From Nonomuraea maritima (GTDB lineage Bacteria > Actinomycetota > Actinomycetes > Streptosporangiales > Streptosporangiaceae): 64,000 nt of DNA. A program made the translations under genes and the position numbers. Numbering within the stretch: the first letter of the stretch is position 1; every line of letters begins with the position of its first letter. Shown here in pieces: positions 16,709 through 25,374 of the stretch. Where the stretch lies: positions 1 to 64,000 of the forward strand of contig NZ_FNFB01000015.1 of assembly GCF_900100395.1 (NCBI RefSeq), written 5' to 3'. A model generated the notes under the pieces. It had not been told where the DNA came from, did not search any database, and was given only the letters and a program-made list of their open reading frames with translations.

Positions 16709-19700
16709 CTACCTCTTCCTCGACAGGCGCGGAATGGTCGTGGCGGGGGCCTGCGCCTGCTGTTCCGCCCTGAGCTGCTCGACCTTGGCCGCCATCTGCC
16801 GCACGCTGGGCGCCTCGAACAGGGTGCGCATCGGGAGCCGCACCCCGGCCACCGACCGCGCCTGCGCGATCAGCTGGACGGCGACCAGCGAGTTGCCGCC
16901 GAGGTCGAAGAAGTCGTCGTCGGCGCCGACCTCGGGCACGCCGAGGATCTCGCTCCACACCTTGGCCAGCGCGGCCTCGAGCTCCCCTTCCGGCGCCACG
17001 AAGTCCTCCTGGCGCACCCGGACGGGCGCCTCCAGGCTCTCCCTGGTCAAGCGCTCGCGCCGGGTGATCTCGTCGAGCGAGGTCGCGCTGACGGCGATCT
17101 GCGGGCCCAGGTCCGCTGCCAGGACGCGGACGAACGCCTCGGCGCCCTGGCCGGGCGCGATGCCGGTCGCGGTGGAGGCGGGGCCGCCCACCGTCAGCGA
17201 GCCGGTGACCGCGTCGGCGTCGATGCGGCGCAGCACGAACTCCTCGATCTCGACGAGCACGGCACCCGACTCGTCGAGCAGGGTGAGGTCCGCCGTGACG
17301 ACCTCACCGCCGCCGTCGCCCCTGCGCCGGAGATGGCTGTAGAAGCGGGCGGGCAGCGCCGACCGGACGAGCAGCCGCCCGTAGCTCAGCGGGAGATACG
17401 CGCCGGTCCCTCTGCCGCTGCCGAAGGACGTGGCGAGGTCGAGCAGCGCCGGGTGCAGCCCCCAGCTGTCCACCTCGGCCGCGACCTGCTCGGTCCCTTC
17501 GACGAACGCGAGCTCCTCGTCCTCGCCGACCCAGATCCGCTCCGGTGAGCGCCAGCGCGGGCCGAAGGTCAGCAGGCTCGCGTGCTCCTCGCCCTCGTCG
17601 GTGCTGACCGCGCGCAGCCTGCCCCGCACCGCGGCGAGGTCCGTGGACGCGGCGGGCTCGGGCCTGATCCAGGCGGCCGCGCCCTGGGTGTGCCGGCGGC
17701 CGCCCGCCCGTACCTCGAAGGACGAGTCGTCGGAGAAGGCCACGGTGAGCTGGGCGGTCGTCCCGTCGGGCACCGCGAGAGGCTGGAGGAAGACCACGTC
17801 GCGCAGCTCGACCGCGTGCCCGTCGCCGGGGGAGGGCACGGCCGCCGCGAACGCGGCCCGCGCGCACTCCAGCTGGCCGGTGGCCGGCAGGACGGGCACG
17901 TCGCCGATGCGGTGCTCGTCCAGCACCCAGTGCGTGGCCGCCGAGAGCGGCCCGGAGCACTCCGCGCCGGTACGGCTGCGCACCACGGGATGGCCGACGG
18001 CGACGGTCACCGCGTCCCCGGACAGGGCGGGGACCGGTGCGGCGGCCGCGGCCATGCCGACCTCCAGCCAGGCGCCCCAGTTGATGCTGATCACGCGGGT
18101 TCTGTGCGAGGCCCTGGCGTAGGCGTCCAGGAAGGCGTTGGCCGCGCAGTAGTCGACCTGGCCGAAACCGCCGCTGATCGCGGTCACCGACGAGCACAGA
18201 GCGACGAAGTCCAGGTCGAGATCGCCGAACGCCTGCCACAGCGCGACCGTCCCTGCGAGCTTCGGATCGAGGACGGCCTGCGCCGCGGCGCGCTCCTTGA
18301 TCTCGGCCATGCCGCCGCCCGGCAGGCCCGCCGCGTGCACGACGCCGTGCAGGGCGCCGTACGCGGCGAGCGTCTCGTCCCTGACCTGACGCAGCCGTAC
18401 GGGGTCGGTGACGTCGGCCGCGAGTACGGTCACCCGGCCACCGGCCTGCTCGATCCGCGCGATGGTGGCCGCCGCCCTGGGCGTGACGGTGCCGCTCCTG
18501 CCGAGCAGCACCAGCCGGGCCCGGTACCGGGTGCCGAGGAGCTCGGCGAGGGTGAGGCCGATGCCGCCCAGACCGCCGGTGATCAGGTAGACGCCCTCCT
18601 GCCTGAGCCCGGACCCCTCACCGCCGTCCGGCAGGCTGACCGGCTGGAACTCCTTGACCCAGCGCCGCTCGCCGCGCAGGGCGAGCACGTCACCGTCGGC
18701 CTGCCTGCGCAGCTCGGCCAGGACGGTCCGCGTGGGGGTGCCGGTGGGATCGAGGTCGAGATGGCGCACGCGCAGGCCGGGGACCTCCAGCGGCACCACC
18801 CGGGCGATGCCGGCGACCGTGGCGTGCTCCGGCCTGGTCAGGTCGCCGCCGAGGACGTCCTCGGTGCCGGCGGTGAGGACGTCGAGCTCGACGCCGTCGG
18901 CGAGCTGCGCGGCGGTCAGCGCCTGGACGAGGCAGAGCAGGCTGAACAGGCCGTGCTCCTGCGCGTCCGCCAGGGAGCCGAGGTCCGTGCCCGCGGGCTC
19001 GCCGTCCAGCGCCCACGCGTGCAGCACGCGGCCCGGCATCCCGCCGTTCTCGGCCAGCGCGGCCACGAGCGCGTCGTAGTCGGCCCGCTCGCCCGGCCGC
19101 ACGGTGAAAGGCTCGGCGGAGAACACGCCGCCCGGACGGACCTCGATCACCTCCCCGCCGGCCGCCCTGATGGCGGACACCAGCTCCGCGCCCCGCTCAC
19201 CGGCCACGAACGCCAGGCACCTGGTGATCGGCTCGCCGGGTTCCGGCGGCGCCACCTGCCGCCAGGTGGGGATCTCGAACCAGTCCTCCGGGGAGCGCGG
19301 CCCCGCGGACCGCTTCGGCGCGGCGGCCCGGCCCTCACCCGGTGGGATGAACCGGTACGTGCGCTCGTACGGGTAGCCGGGCAGCGGCACCCGCCGGCCC
19401 GTCGTCGGAAGCTCGACCGGCACGCCCGCGGTCCACAGCCGCCCGACCGTGGCGTACAGCACCGTCAGGTCGCTCTCGCCGGGGCCGGGCAGGCTGGCGA
19501 GCGGCGGCAGTGCGCCCTTCGAGATCGCCTGATGCATCTGCATCCGCGCGAGACTCGCGAGCTGCTTGCCAGGCCCGCATTCGACCAGCGCCCACGCGCC
19601 GTCGGACAGCAGCCGGGCCACGCAGTCGGCGAAGCGCACCGGACGGCGGATGTGCTGGGCCCAGTAGCCGGGGTCGGTCGCCTGCTCGGCGGTGATCCAG

Positions 19701-21994
19701 TCGCCGGTCACGTTCGACAGGAACGGCAGGCTCGGCGCCCGGCGCGGCACGTCCGCCACGAGGCTCTCGAACTCGGCCAGGATCGGGTCCATCATCGGCG
19801 AGTGGAAGGCGTGCGAGGTGCGCAGCAGCGTCGACCTGACGCCCTGGCCCGCGAGGTGTTCCCGGAAGGCCGCGACGGCCTCGGACGTGCCCGCCACCAC
19901 GCACGTGCCCGGCCCGTTCACCGTGGCGACGCTCACCCCGTCGGGGAGCATCGGGGCGATGTCCTTCTCGTCCTTCGTCACGGCCAGCATCGAGCCGGTG
20001 GGGAGCGACTGCATCAGGCGTCCGCGGGCGGCCACCAGGCGCAGCGCGTCCGGCAGCGCGAAGACCCCGGCGAGCGTGGCGGCGACGTACTCGCCGATGG
20101 AGTGGCCGATCATCCCGGCGGGCCGCGCGCCCCACTCCTGCCACAGCCTGGCCAGCGCGTACTCGATCGTGAACAGCGCGGGCTGGGTGAGGCGGGTCTC
20201 GCGGAGACGGTCGTCGCCGCCCTCGGTGAACAGCAGGGGCCTGATGTCCTCGTTCAGCTCGGCCCGAAGGATCTCGGCGCACTCGTCGACAGCGGCGGCG
20301 AACGCCGGCTCTGCGGCGTAGAGCTCGGCGCCCATGCCGGCGTACTGCGCGCCCTGGCCGGAGAACAGGAACGCCACCTTGGGCGCGGCGCCGCTCGCCG
20401 TACCGGTGTGGCAGCGCCTGCGGTCGCCGAGCGCGGCCACGGCGTCCGCCAGGTCAGCGGCGACCACCGCCGCGCGGTGGGCGTGGTCGGCGCGGCCCAC
20501 CCGCAGCGTGTGCGCCACGTCGGAAAGGCTGAGGTCGGGCTGCGCGGCGAGGAACTCGGCGAGCTGGGCCCGCATGGTCTGCAGCGCGCTCTCGGTGCGG
20601 GCGGACAGCCAGAGCGGCCGCGGCCCGGCGGCGGCGGTCGCGGGCTGCCGCTGCGGCGCCTCCTGGAGGACCACGTGCGCGTTGGTGCCGCCGATGCCGA
20701 ACGAGCTCACCGCGGCCCGCCTGGGATGCGCTCCCGCGTCCCACTTCGACGGCGCCGACACGACGTAGAAGGGGCTGGTGTCGAAGTCGATCTGCGGGTT
20801 GGGCCGTTCGAAGTTGATGGTCGGCGGGATCACGCCGCGCTCCATCGCCAGCACCGTCTTGATCACGCCGACCACGCCGGAGGCCTGGCTGAGGTGACCG
20901 AGGTTCGACTTCACCGAGCCGATGCCGCACCAGCCGCTGTCGTCGGTGGCGCGCTGGTAGACCTCGGTGAGCGCGGCCACCTCGATCGGGTCGCCGAGGG
21001 CGGTGCCGGTGCCGTGCGCCTCCACGTACCCGATCGTGCGCGGGTCCACCCCGGCCACGCCGAGCGCCTCGGCCACCACCTCGGTCTGCCCCGCGTGACT
21101 CGGCGCGGAGAAGCCGATCTTGTTGCTGCCGTCGTTGTTGATGGCGTTGCCGATCACGACCGCGCGGATGTGGTCGCCGTCGGCCAGCGCGTCCTCCAGC
21201 CGCTTGACCACGACCACCCCGACGCCGCTGCCCCAGATCGTGCCGTCGGCGCCCGCGTCGAACGGACGGACGTGCCCGTCGGACGAGGTGAAGCCGTCCA
21301 TGGCCGGGTACCCGATCCCGTGCGGCAGTTCGACGCACACGCCACCGGCCAGCGCCATGTCGCACTCGCCGCCGCGCAGCGCCTCGCAGGCGAGGTGCAG
21401 CGCCACCAGCGACGAGGAGCAGGCCGTGGTGACGGTCATCGCGGGGCCGCGCAGGTTCAGCCGGTACGAGACCGTGGTGGCGACGTAGTCGATGTTGTTG
21501 CCGACGGACATGCCGAGCTTGAGCGCCTCGCTGTCCAGGTCGGGGTTGGTCTGCAGGTTCAGCCACTGGTACTGGCTGGGACCGGAGCCGGCGTACACGC
21601 CGATGGCGCCCTCGTAGCGGCCGGAGTCGTAACCGGCGTCCTGGAGCGCCGCGTGCGACTGCTCCAGGAACACCCGCTGCTGCGGGTCGGCCAGCTCCGC
21701 CTCGCGCGCGCTCATGCCGAAGAACTCGTTGTCGACGTGCTCCATGTCGATCATCACGGGCGCGGCCTTGACGAAGTTCGGGTCGTCGAGCTGGGCCTGG
21801 GTGGCCCCGCGGGCGCGCTGCTCGTCGTCGGTGAAGAACGTCACCGACTCCACGCCGTCGATGAGGTTGCGCCAGAACTGGTCGAGATCGTTGGCGCCGG
21901 GCACGCGGGCGCTCATGCCGATGATGGCGATGGGTTCGGCACCCGTGTCGTCGTACGTGTCGTCGTACTGGGGGTCCTGCGACAACTCCGTCAC
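16709..21994 (-). CDS. Type I polyketide synthase module KS-AT-KR-DH-PCP
   Basis: 1,761 residues from the GTG at 21994 (GGAGGAGACA upstream; overlaps the previous stop by 4 bp). KS 20-445 has Cys192 (TACSSS), His327 (EAHGTGT) and His367 (NLGHL). AT about 540-830 has Ser632 (GHSIGEY) and HAFH at 728-731, the malonyl-CoA signature. KR about 1130-1310 has NADPH motif TGGLGGIG, Tyr1282 and Asn1286. DH about 1335-1590 has His1361 in HxxxGxxxxP and Asp1519 in HPALLD. The carrier has Ser1702 (GGNSL). So one malonyl extension with reduction and dehydration to an alpha,beta-enoyl unit is expected. The KR precedes the DH, the reverse of textbook modular order. There is no ER or TE. The carrier is PCP-like and ends LSRKR. 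It would extend an aminoacyl or acyl starter from a neighbouring protein. Confidence 0.93.
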   Translation of the reverse strand: MTELSQDPQYDDTYDDTGAEPIAIIGMSARVPGANDLDQFWRNLIDGVESVTFFTDDEQRARGATQAQLDDPNFVKAAPVMIDMEHVDNEFFGMSAREAELADPQQRVFLEQSHAALQDAGYDSGRYEGAIGVYAGSGPSQYQWLNLQTNPDLDSEALKLGMSVGNNIDYVATTVSYRLNLRGPAMTVTTACSSSLVALHLACEALRGGECDMALAGGVCVELPHGIGYPAMDGFTSSDGHVRPFDAGADGTIWGSGVGVVVVKRLEDALADGDHIRAVVIGNAINNDGSNKIGFSAPSHAGQTEVVAEALGVAGVDPRTIGYVEAHGTGTALGDPIEVAALTEVYQRATDDSGWCGIGSVKSNLGHLSQASGVVGVIKTVLAMERGVIPPTINFERPNPQIDFDTSPFYVVSAPSKWDAGAHPRRAAVSSFGIGGTNAHVVLQEAPQRQPATAAAGPRPLWLSARTESALQTMRAQLAEFLAAQPDLSLSDVAHTLRVGRADHAHRAAVVAADLADAVAALGDRRRCHTGTASGAAPKVAFLFSGQGAQYAGMGAELYAAEPAFAAAVDECAEILRAELNEDIRPLLFTEGGDDRLRETRLTQPALFTIEYALARLWQEWGARPAGMIGHSIGEYVAATLAGVFALPDALRLVAARGRLMQSLPTGSMLAVTKDEKDIAPMLPDGVSVATVNGPGTCVVAGTSEAVAAFREHLAGQGVRSTLLRTSHAFHSPMMDPILAEFESLVADVPRRAPSLPFLSNVTGDWITAEQATDPGYWAQHIRRPVRFADCVARLLSDGAWALVECGPGKQLASLARMQMHQAISKGALPPLASLPGPGESDLTVLYATVGRLWTAGVPVELPTTGRRVPLPGYPYERTYRFIPPGEGRAAAPKRSAGPRSPEDWFEIPTWRQVAPPEPGEPITRCLAFVAGERGAELVSAIRAAGGEVIEVRPGGVFSAEPFTVRPGERADYDALVAALAENGGMPGRVLHAWALDGEPAGTDLGSLADAQEHGLFSLLCLVQALTAAQLADGVELDVLTAGTEDVLGGDLTRPEHATVAGIARVVPLEVPGLRVRHLDLDPTGTPTRTVLAELRRQADGDVLALRGERRWVKEFQPVSLPDGGEGSGLRQEGVYLITGGLGGIGLTLAELLGTRYRARLVLLGRSGTVTPRAAATIARIEQAGGRVTVLAADVTDPVRLRQVRDETLAAYGALHGVVHAAGLPGGGMAEIKERAAAQAVLDPKLAGTVALWQAFGDLDLDFVALCSSVTAISGGFGQVDYCAANAFLDAYARASHRTRVISINWGAWLEVGMAAAAAPVPALSGDAVTVAVGHPVVRSRTGAECSGPLSAATHWVLDEHRIGDVPVLPATGQLECARAAFAAAVPSPGDGHAVELRDVVFLQPLAVPDGTTAQLTVAFSDDSSFEVRAGGRRHTQGAAAWIRPEPAASTDLAAVRGRLRAVSTDEGEEHASLLTFGPRWRSPERIWVGEDEELAFVEGTEQVAAEVDSWGLHPALLDLATSFGSGRGTGAYLPLSYGRLLVRSALPARFYSHLRRRGDGGGEVVTADLTLLDESGAVLVEIEEFVLRRIDADAVTGSLTVGGPASTATGIAPGQGAEAFVRVLAADLGPQIAVSATSLDEITRRERLTRESLEAPVRVRQEDFVAPEGELEAALAKVWSEILGVPEVGADDDFFDLGGNSLVAVQLIAQARSVAGVRLPMRTLFEAPSVRQMAAKVEQLRAEQQAQAPATTIPRLSRKR

Positions 21995-24900
21995 TGTCTC
22001 CTCCTGCGCTTGTCCCGCAGCTGGCGGCGTGCACCCGCACGCCGATCGGCTCGGCTCAGTTCTGGGTGCCCTGACGCGCCGTCGAGGTGAGCGGCCAGGG
22101 CACGCACGGTCGGGTAGCGGAACAGCTCGACGACCGTGGTCTCGCGCCCGGTCAGCGCGGCCAGCCGGTCGCGGACCATGACGACGGCCATGGACGTGCC
22201 GCCCACGTCGAAGAAGTTGTCGGTGGCGCTCACCTCGGCGCGGTCGAGCACGTCGCACCAGATCCCGGCGAGCAGCCGCTCGGTCTCGGTCTCCGGCGCG
22301 CTGTGCCCGGTGTCCGCCGCCGGCGCGCTCGCGACCGGCTCGTCGGCGACGCCTTCGGCGAGCGCCGCCATGCCGGGGAGCGTGAACGACTCCACCGGGC
22401 TGCCGGGCTCGGCGACGGCCGCGCCGAGCAGGGTCGTGTACGCGGTGAGCAGTCCTTCGATCCGCTCCGCCGCGTACAGGTCGGTGTTGTAGACGATGTC
22501 GATCGCGTAGCGGCCCTCGCGCTCCACCACGTAGACGGTCAGGTCGAAGGGCGAACCGGCGGGCGCCGTGGCGATGCCCGTCGAGCTCAGCCCCGGCAGG
22601 CGGAGCCGCGCCTCGGGGAAGTTGTAGACGTTGAACAGCACCTGCACCAGCGGCGCCCGGCCGGGGTTCCGCGGCAGCGCGAGCCCGTCGACGATGTCCT
22701 CGATCGTGGTGGACGGCCTGGCCAGGGCGTCGATGACCGCGTCGGCGCAGTCGCGGACCCGCTGGGCCAGGCCGGCCCCCTCCGCCGCCCGCAGCCTGAT
22801 CGGCACGATGTCGACGAAGAAGCCGACGAGGTCGTGGAAGGCCTCGTGCCTGCGGTCGGCCGCCGGGGTGCCGACGACGATGTCGGCGCGCCCGGTGACG
22901 CGGCGTACGAGCTCGGCGAACGCGGCGAGCAGCACGTTCGGGGCGGTGGTGCCGAGCCGGGTCGCGAGGTCGCGGATCGCGGCGGTGGTCGCCTGCGACA
23001 GCGCGGCGGTGGCCAGCGCGCCCGCGTACGTCTGCACGACCGGCCTCGGACGGTCGCGCGGCAGGTCCAGCACGGTCGGCGCGTCCCCCAGGTGGTCGGT
23101 CCACCAGCTCAGGTCGGCCTTGCCGCGCCGGCCGTCGCGTCTGGCCCGCCACGCCGCGTAGTCGGCGAACCGGGCCGGACGTTCGGGCAGCGGCTCACCC
23201 GCGTAGGCGCGGGCGAGGTCCTCCAGGAAGGGCCGCTGCGACCAGCCGTCGAACACCGCGTGGTGGAAGGCCACCGACAGCACGTGGTCCTGCGGCCCGA
23301 GCCGGAACAGCCGGGCCCGCCAGAGCGGGCCTTCTGCCAGGTCGAACCGGTGGGCCGCCGCCGCGGCGAGCCGCTCGTGGAGCTCGCTCTCGCCGACGTC
23401 CTCGACGTCCAGCGACACCGGTGCGGGCGGATCGACCTCCACGTGCGGGACGCCGCCCGCGTCCGGCACCCGCCAGCGCAGCACGTCGTGGTGGTCGGCC
23501 ACCGCCGCGAGCGCGCGTTCGAGCGCGGGCACGTCCAGGGGCCCGTGGAGGCGTTCGGCGATCGCGATGTTGTAGGCGACGCTGTCGGGAGCGAGCCGGC
23601 CCAGGAACCACAGGCGTCGCTGCGCGGCCGTCAGCGCGGGAGGGCTGCCCACGGGCAGGTCGTCGGTCACCGGCGGGGCCCCGGCGAGCAGGCCGGCGAG
23701 GGCTCCCAGCGTGCGGGCGGTGTAGACGTCCTCCACCGTGACCTCGCGGCCGACCGCCGCGCGCAGGCCGCCGACCAGGCGCATGGCGCTGACGGAATGG
23801 CCGCCGCAGGCGAAGAAGTCGTCCTCGAGCGCGGGTTCCAGGCCGAGCACCCGCGACCAGACCTCGGCCACGTCGCGCTCCATCGGCGTGCTCGGCGGAG
23901 TGCCGTGACCGATGGACCGTCCGGTGAGCAGCGCGCGCAGGGCGGCGCCGTCCACCTTGCCCGACGCCGAGGTGGGCAGGCTCGGGAGGAACAGCACCTC
24001 GCCCGGCACCATCACCTCGGGCAGCCGTTCGGCGCAGTACGCCCGTACCACCTCCGGCTGCGGGTCCGCGCCGAGCGGGGTGCAGAAGGCCACGAGGCGG
24101 GTGCCCGCCGGGCCGTCGACCGCCTCGACGACGGCGTGCCCGACGCGCGGGTGGCCGCGCAGCACGGTCTCCACCTCGCCGATCTCCACCCGCTGCCCGC
24201 GGATCTTGATCTGCCTGTCGGTCCTGCCGAGCAGCAGCAGCTCGCCGTCGGGCTGCAGGACGGCGAGGTCGCCCGTCCGGTAGAGCCGGGCGCCCGGCTC
24301 GCCGCAGAATGGGTCGGGGACGAACCGCTCAGCGGTCACCCCGGCGCGCCCGAGGTAGCCGCGGGCCAGGCCCGGGCCGCCGATCAGCAGCTCGCCCGGC
24401 ACGCCGGCCGGCACCTCCCGCAGCTCCTCGTCCACGAGATGGACGCGATGGCCGCCCATCGCCCTGCCGATCGGCAGCGAGCGGTCCCAGCGTCCCGTCG
24501 CCTCGAAGCAGGTGACCGCCACCGTGGCCTCGGTGGGGCCGTAGTAGTTCAGGAACCTGCGTCCGCCCGCGGTCCACCGCTCCACCTGCTCGGGGCCCGG
24601 CGCCTCGGCCCCGGTGACGAGCGTCCGCCACGCGGGCAGGCCGTCGGGGTCCAGCAGGGGGAGCAGCGAGACGGGGAGGCAGCCCCACGTGATCCCGTGC
24701 TCGGCGCAGAAGCGCTGCAGCCGCGCCGGGTCGCGCCTGTCCGGCTCTCCGGCGAGCATGACGACGCCGCCCGCCGCCAGCGGGACGAACAGGTCGTGCA
24801 CCGACACGTCGAAGCCGAGCGAGGCGAACGCCAGCGCGCGGGTGCGCTCGTCCACGCCGGTCGACTCGATGACGGAGCGCACGTACGCGCACGCACTGGC

Positions 24901-25374
24901 ATGGCTGACCACGACGCCCTTCGGCGCCCCGGTGGACCCCGAGGTGTGCAGCACGTAGGCGGGGTTGCCCGGCAGCGCGGGTCCGGGGCCCTCCGGCGCG
25001 GCCGGGCGGCCCTCGACCGGGACCAGCCGTACGTCCATGCCGTCGAAGCGGTCCGCCGTGTCGTCGTCGACCACCACGACGTCGAGGCCCGCGCCCTCGA
25101 CGATCTGCTTCCTGCGCGCGGCGGGCCCGTCGGGATCGAGCGGCACGTACGCGCCGCCCGCCACCAGGACGCCGAGCACCCCGGCCACCATGGCCGGCTT
25201 CCGCCGCAGGCACACCCCGGCCGGCCGTTCGGGCCCCACGTCCGGTAACCGGGCGGCCAGCCCGCCCGCCATGGCGGCGAGCTCGCCGTAGGTCAGCACG
25301 TCCTGCCACTGCCGTACGGCCGGCGCGTGCGGGCGCAGCGCGGCCTGCGCGAGCACCAACTCCGGCAGAGTCAT
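21991..25374 (-). CDS. NRPS protein A-PCP-C-PCP
   Basis: 1,127 residues. A domain about 5-490 (HTSGSTGAPKG at 143-153, NYYGPTE at 276-282, YRTGDL at 365-370). PCP1 Ser527 (GGHSVSA). C domain about 575-1015, LCL-like (LTAAQRRLWFL; His704, His705, Asp709 in HHAVFDGWS). A second PCP sits near residue 1080 (GGTSMAV). The pocket code read by hand is D-V-H-C-V-G-Y-V-A-K, not one I can assign. The second PCP has no adenylation domain, so it must be loaded in trans, possibly by the A-PCP protein, or it receives a polyketide/aminoacyl chain. It ends in a very basic tail (RRQLRDKRRRRQ). A TTA codon at residue 43 (25246-25248) suggests bldA dependence. Start and stop both overlap neighbours by 4 bp. Confidence 0.92.
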   Translation of the reverse strand: MTLPELVLAQAALRPHAPAVRQWQDVLTYGELAAMAGGLAARLPDVGPERPAGVCLRRKPAMVAGVLGVLVAGGAYVPLDPDGPAARRKQIVEGAGLDVVVVDDDTADRFDGMDVRLVPVEGRPAAPEGPGPALPGNPAYVLHTSGSTGAPKGVVVSHASACAYVRSVIESTGVDERTRALAFASLGFDVSVHDLFVPLAAGGVVMLAGEPDRRDPARLQRFCAEHGITWGCLPVSLLPLLDPDGLPAWRTLVTGAEAPGPEQVERWTAGGRRFLNYYGPTEATVAVTCFEATGRWDRSLPIGRAMGGHRVHLVDEELREVPAGVPGELLIGGPGLARGYLGRAGVTAERFVPDPFCGEPGARLYRTGDLAVLQPDGELLLLGRTDRQIKIRGQRVEIGEVETVLRGHPRVGHAVVEAVDGPAGTRLVAFCTPLGADPQPEVVRAYCAERLPEVMVPGEVLFLPSLPTSASGKVDGAALRALLTGRSIGHGTPPSTPMERDVAEVWSRVLGLEPALEDDFFACGGHSVSAMRLVGGLRAAVGREVTVEDVYTARTLGALAGLLAGAPPVTDDLPVGSPPALTAAQRRLWFLGRLAPDSVAYNIAIAERLHGPLDVPALERALAAVADHHDVLRWRVPDAGGVPHVEVDPPAPVSLDVEDVGESELHERLAAAAAHRFDLAEGPLWRARLFRLGPQDHVLSVAFHHAVFDGWSQRPFLEDLARAYAGEPLPERPARFADYAAWRARRDGRRGKADLSWWTDHLGDAPTVLDLPRDRPRPVVQTYAGALATAALSQATTAAIRDLATRLGTTAPNVLLAAFAELVRRVTGRADIVVGTPAADRRHEAFHDLVGFFVDIVPIRLRAAEGAGLAQRVRDCADAVIDALARPSTTIEDIVDGLALPRNPGRAPLVQVLFNVYNFPEARLRLPGLSSTGIATAPAGSPFDLTVYVVEREGRYAIDIVYNTDLYAAERIEGLLTAYTTLLGAAVAEPGSPVESFTLPGMAALAEGVADEPVASAPAADTGHSAPETETERLLAGIWCDVLDRAEVSATDNFFDVGGTSMAVVMVRDRLAALTGRETTVVELFRYPTVRALAAHLDGASGHPELSRADRRAGARRQLRDKRRRRQ

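Noticed and set aside
16709-21994. Enediyne or PUFA-type PKS
   Set aside because: KR-DH order is reminiscent, but the ACP is at the C-terminus and PCP-like, and no enediyne accessory genes are present.
21995-23152. N-terminal extension of the PKS frame into the upstream NRPS
   Set aside because: The extension lacks PKS similarity and covers the C-PCP region of the NRPS in another frame; the GTG at 21994 has a strong ribosome-binding site.
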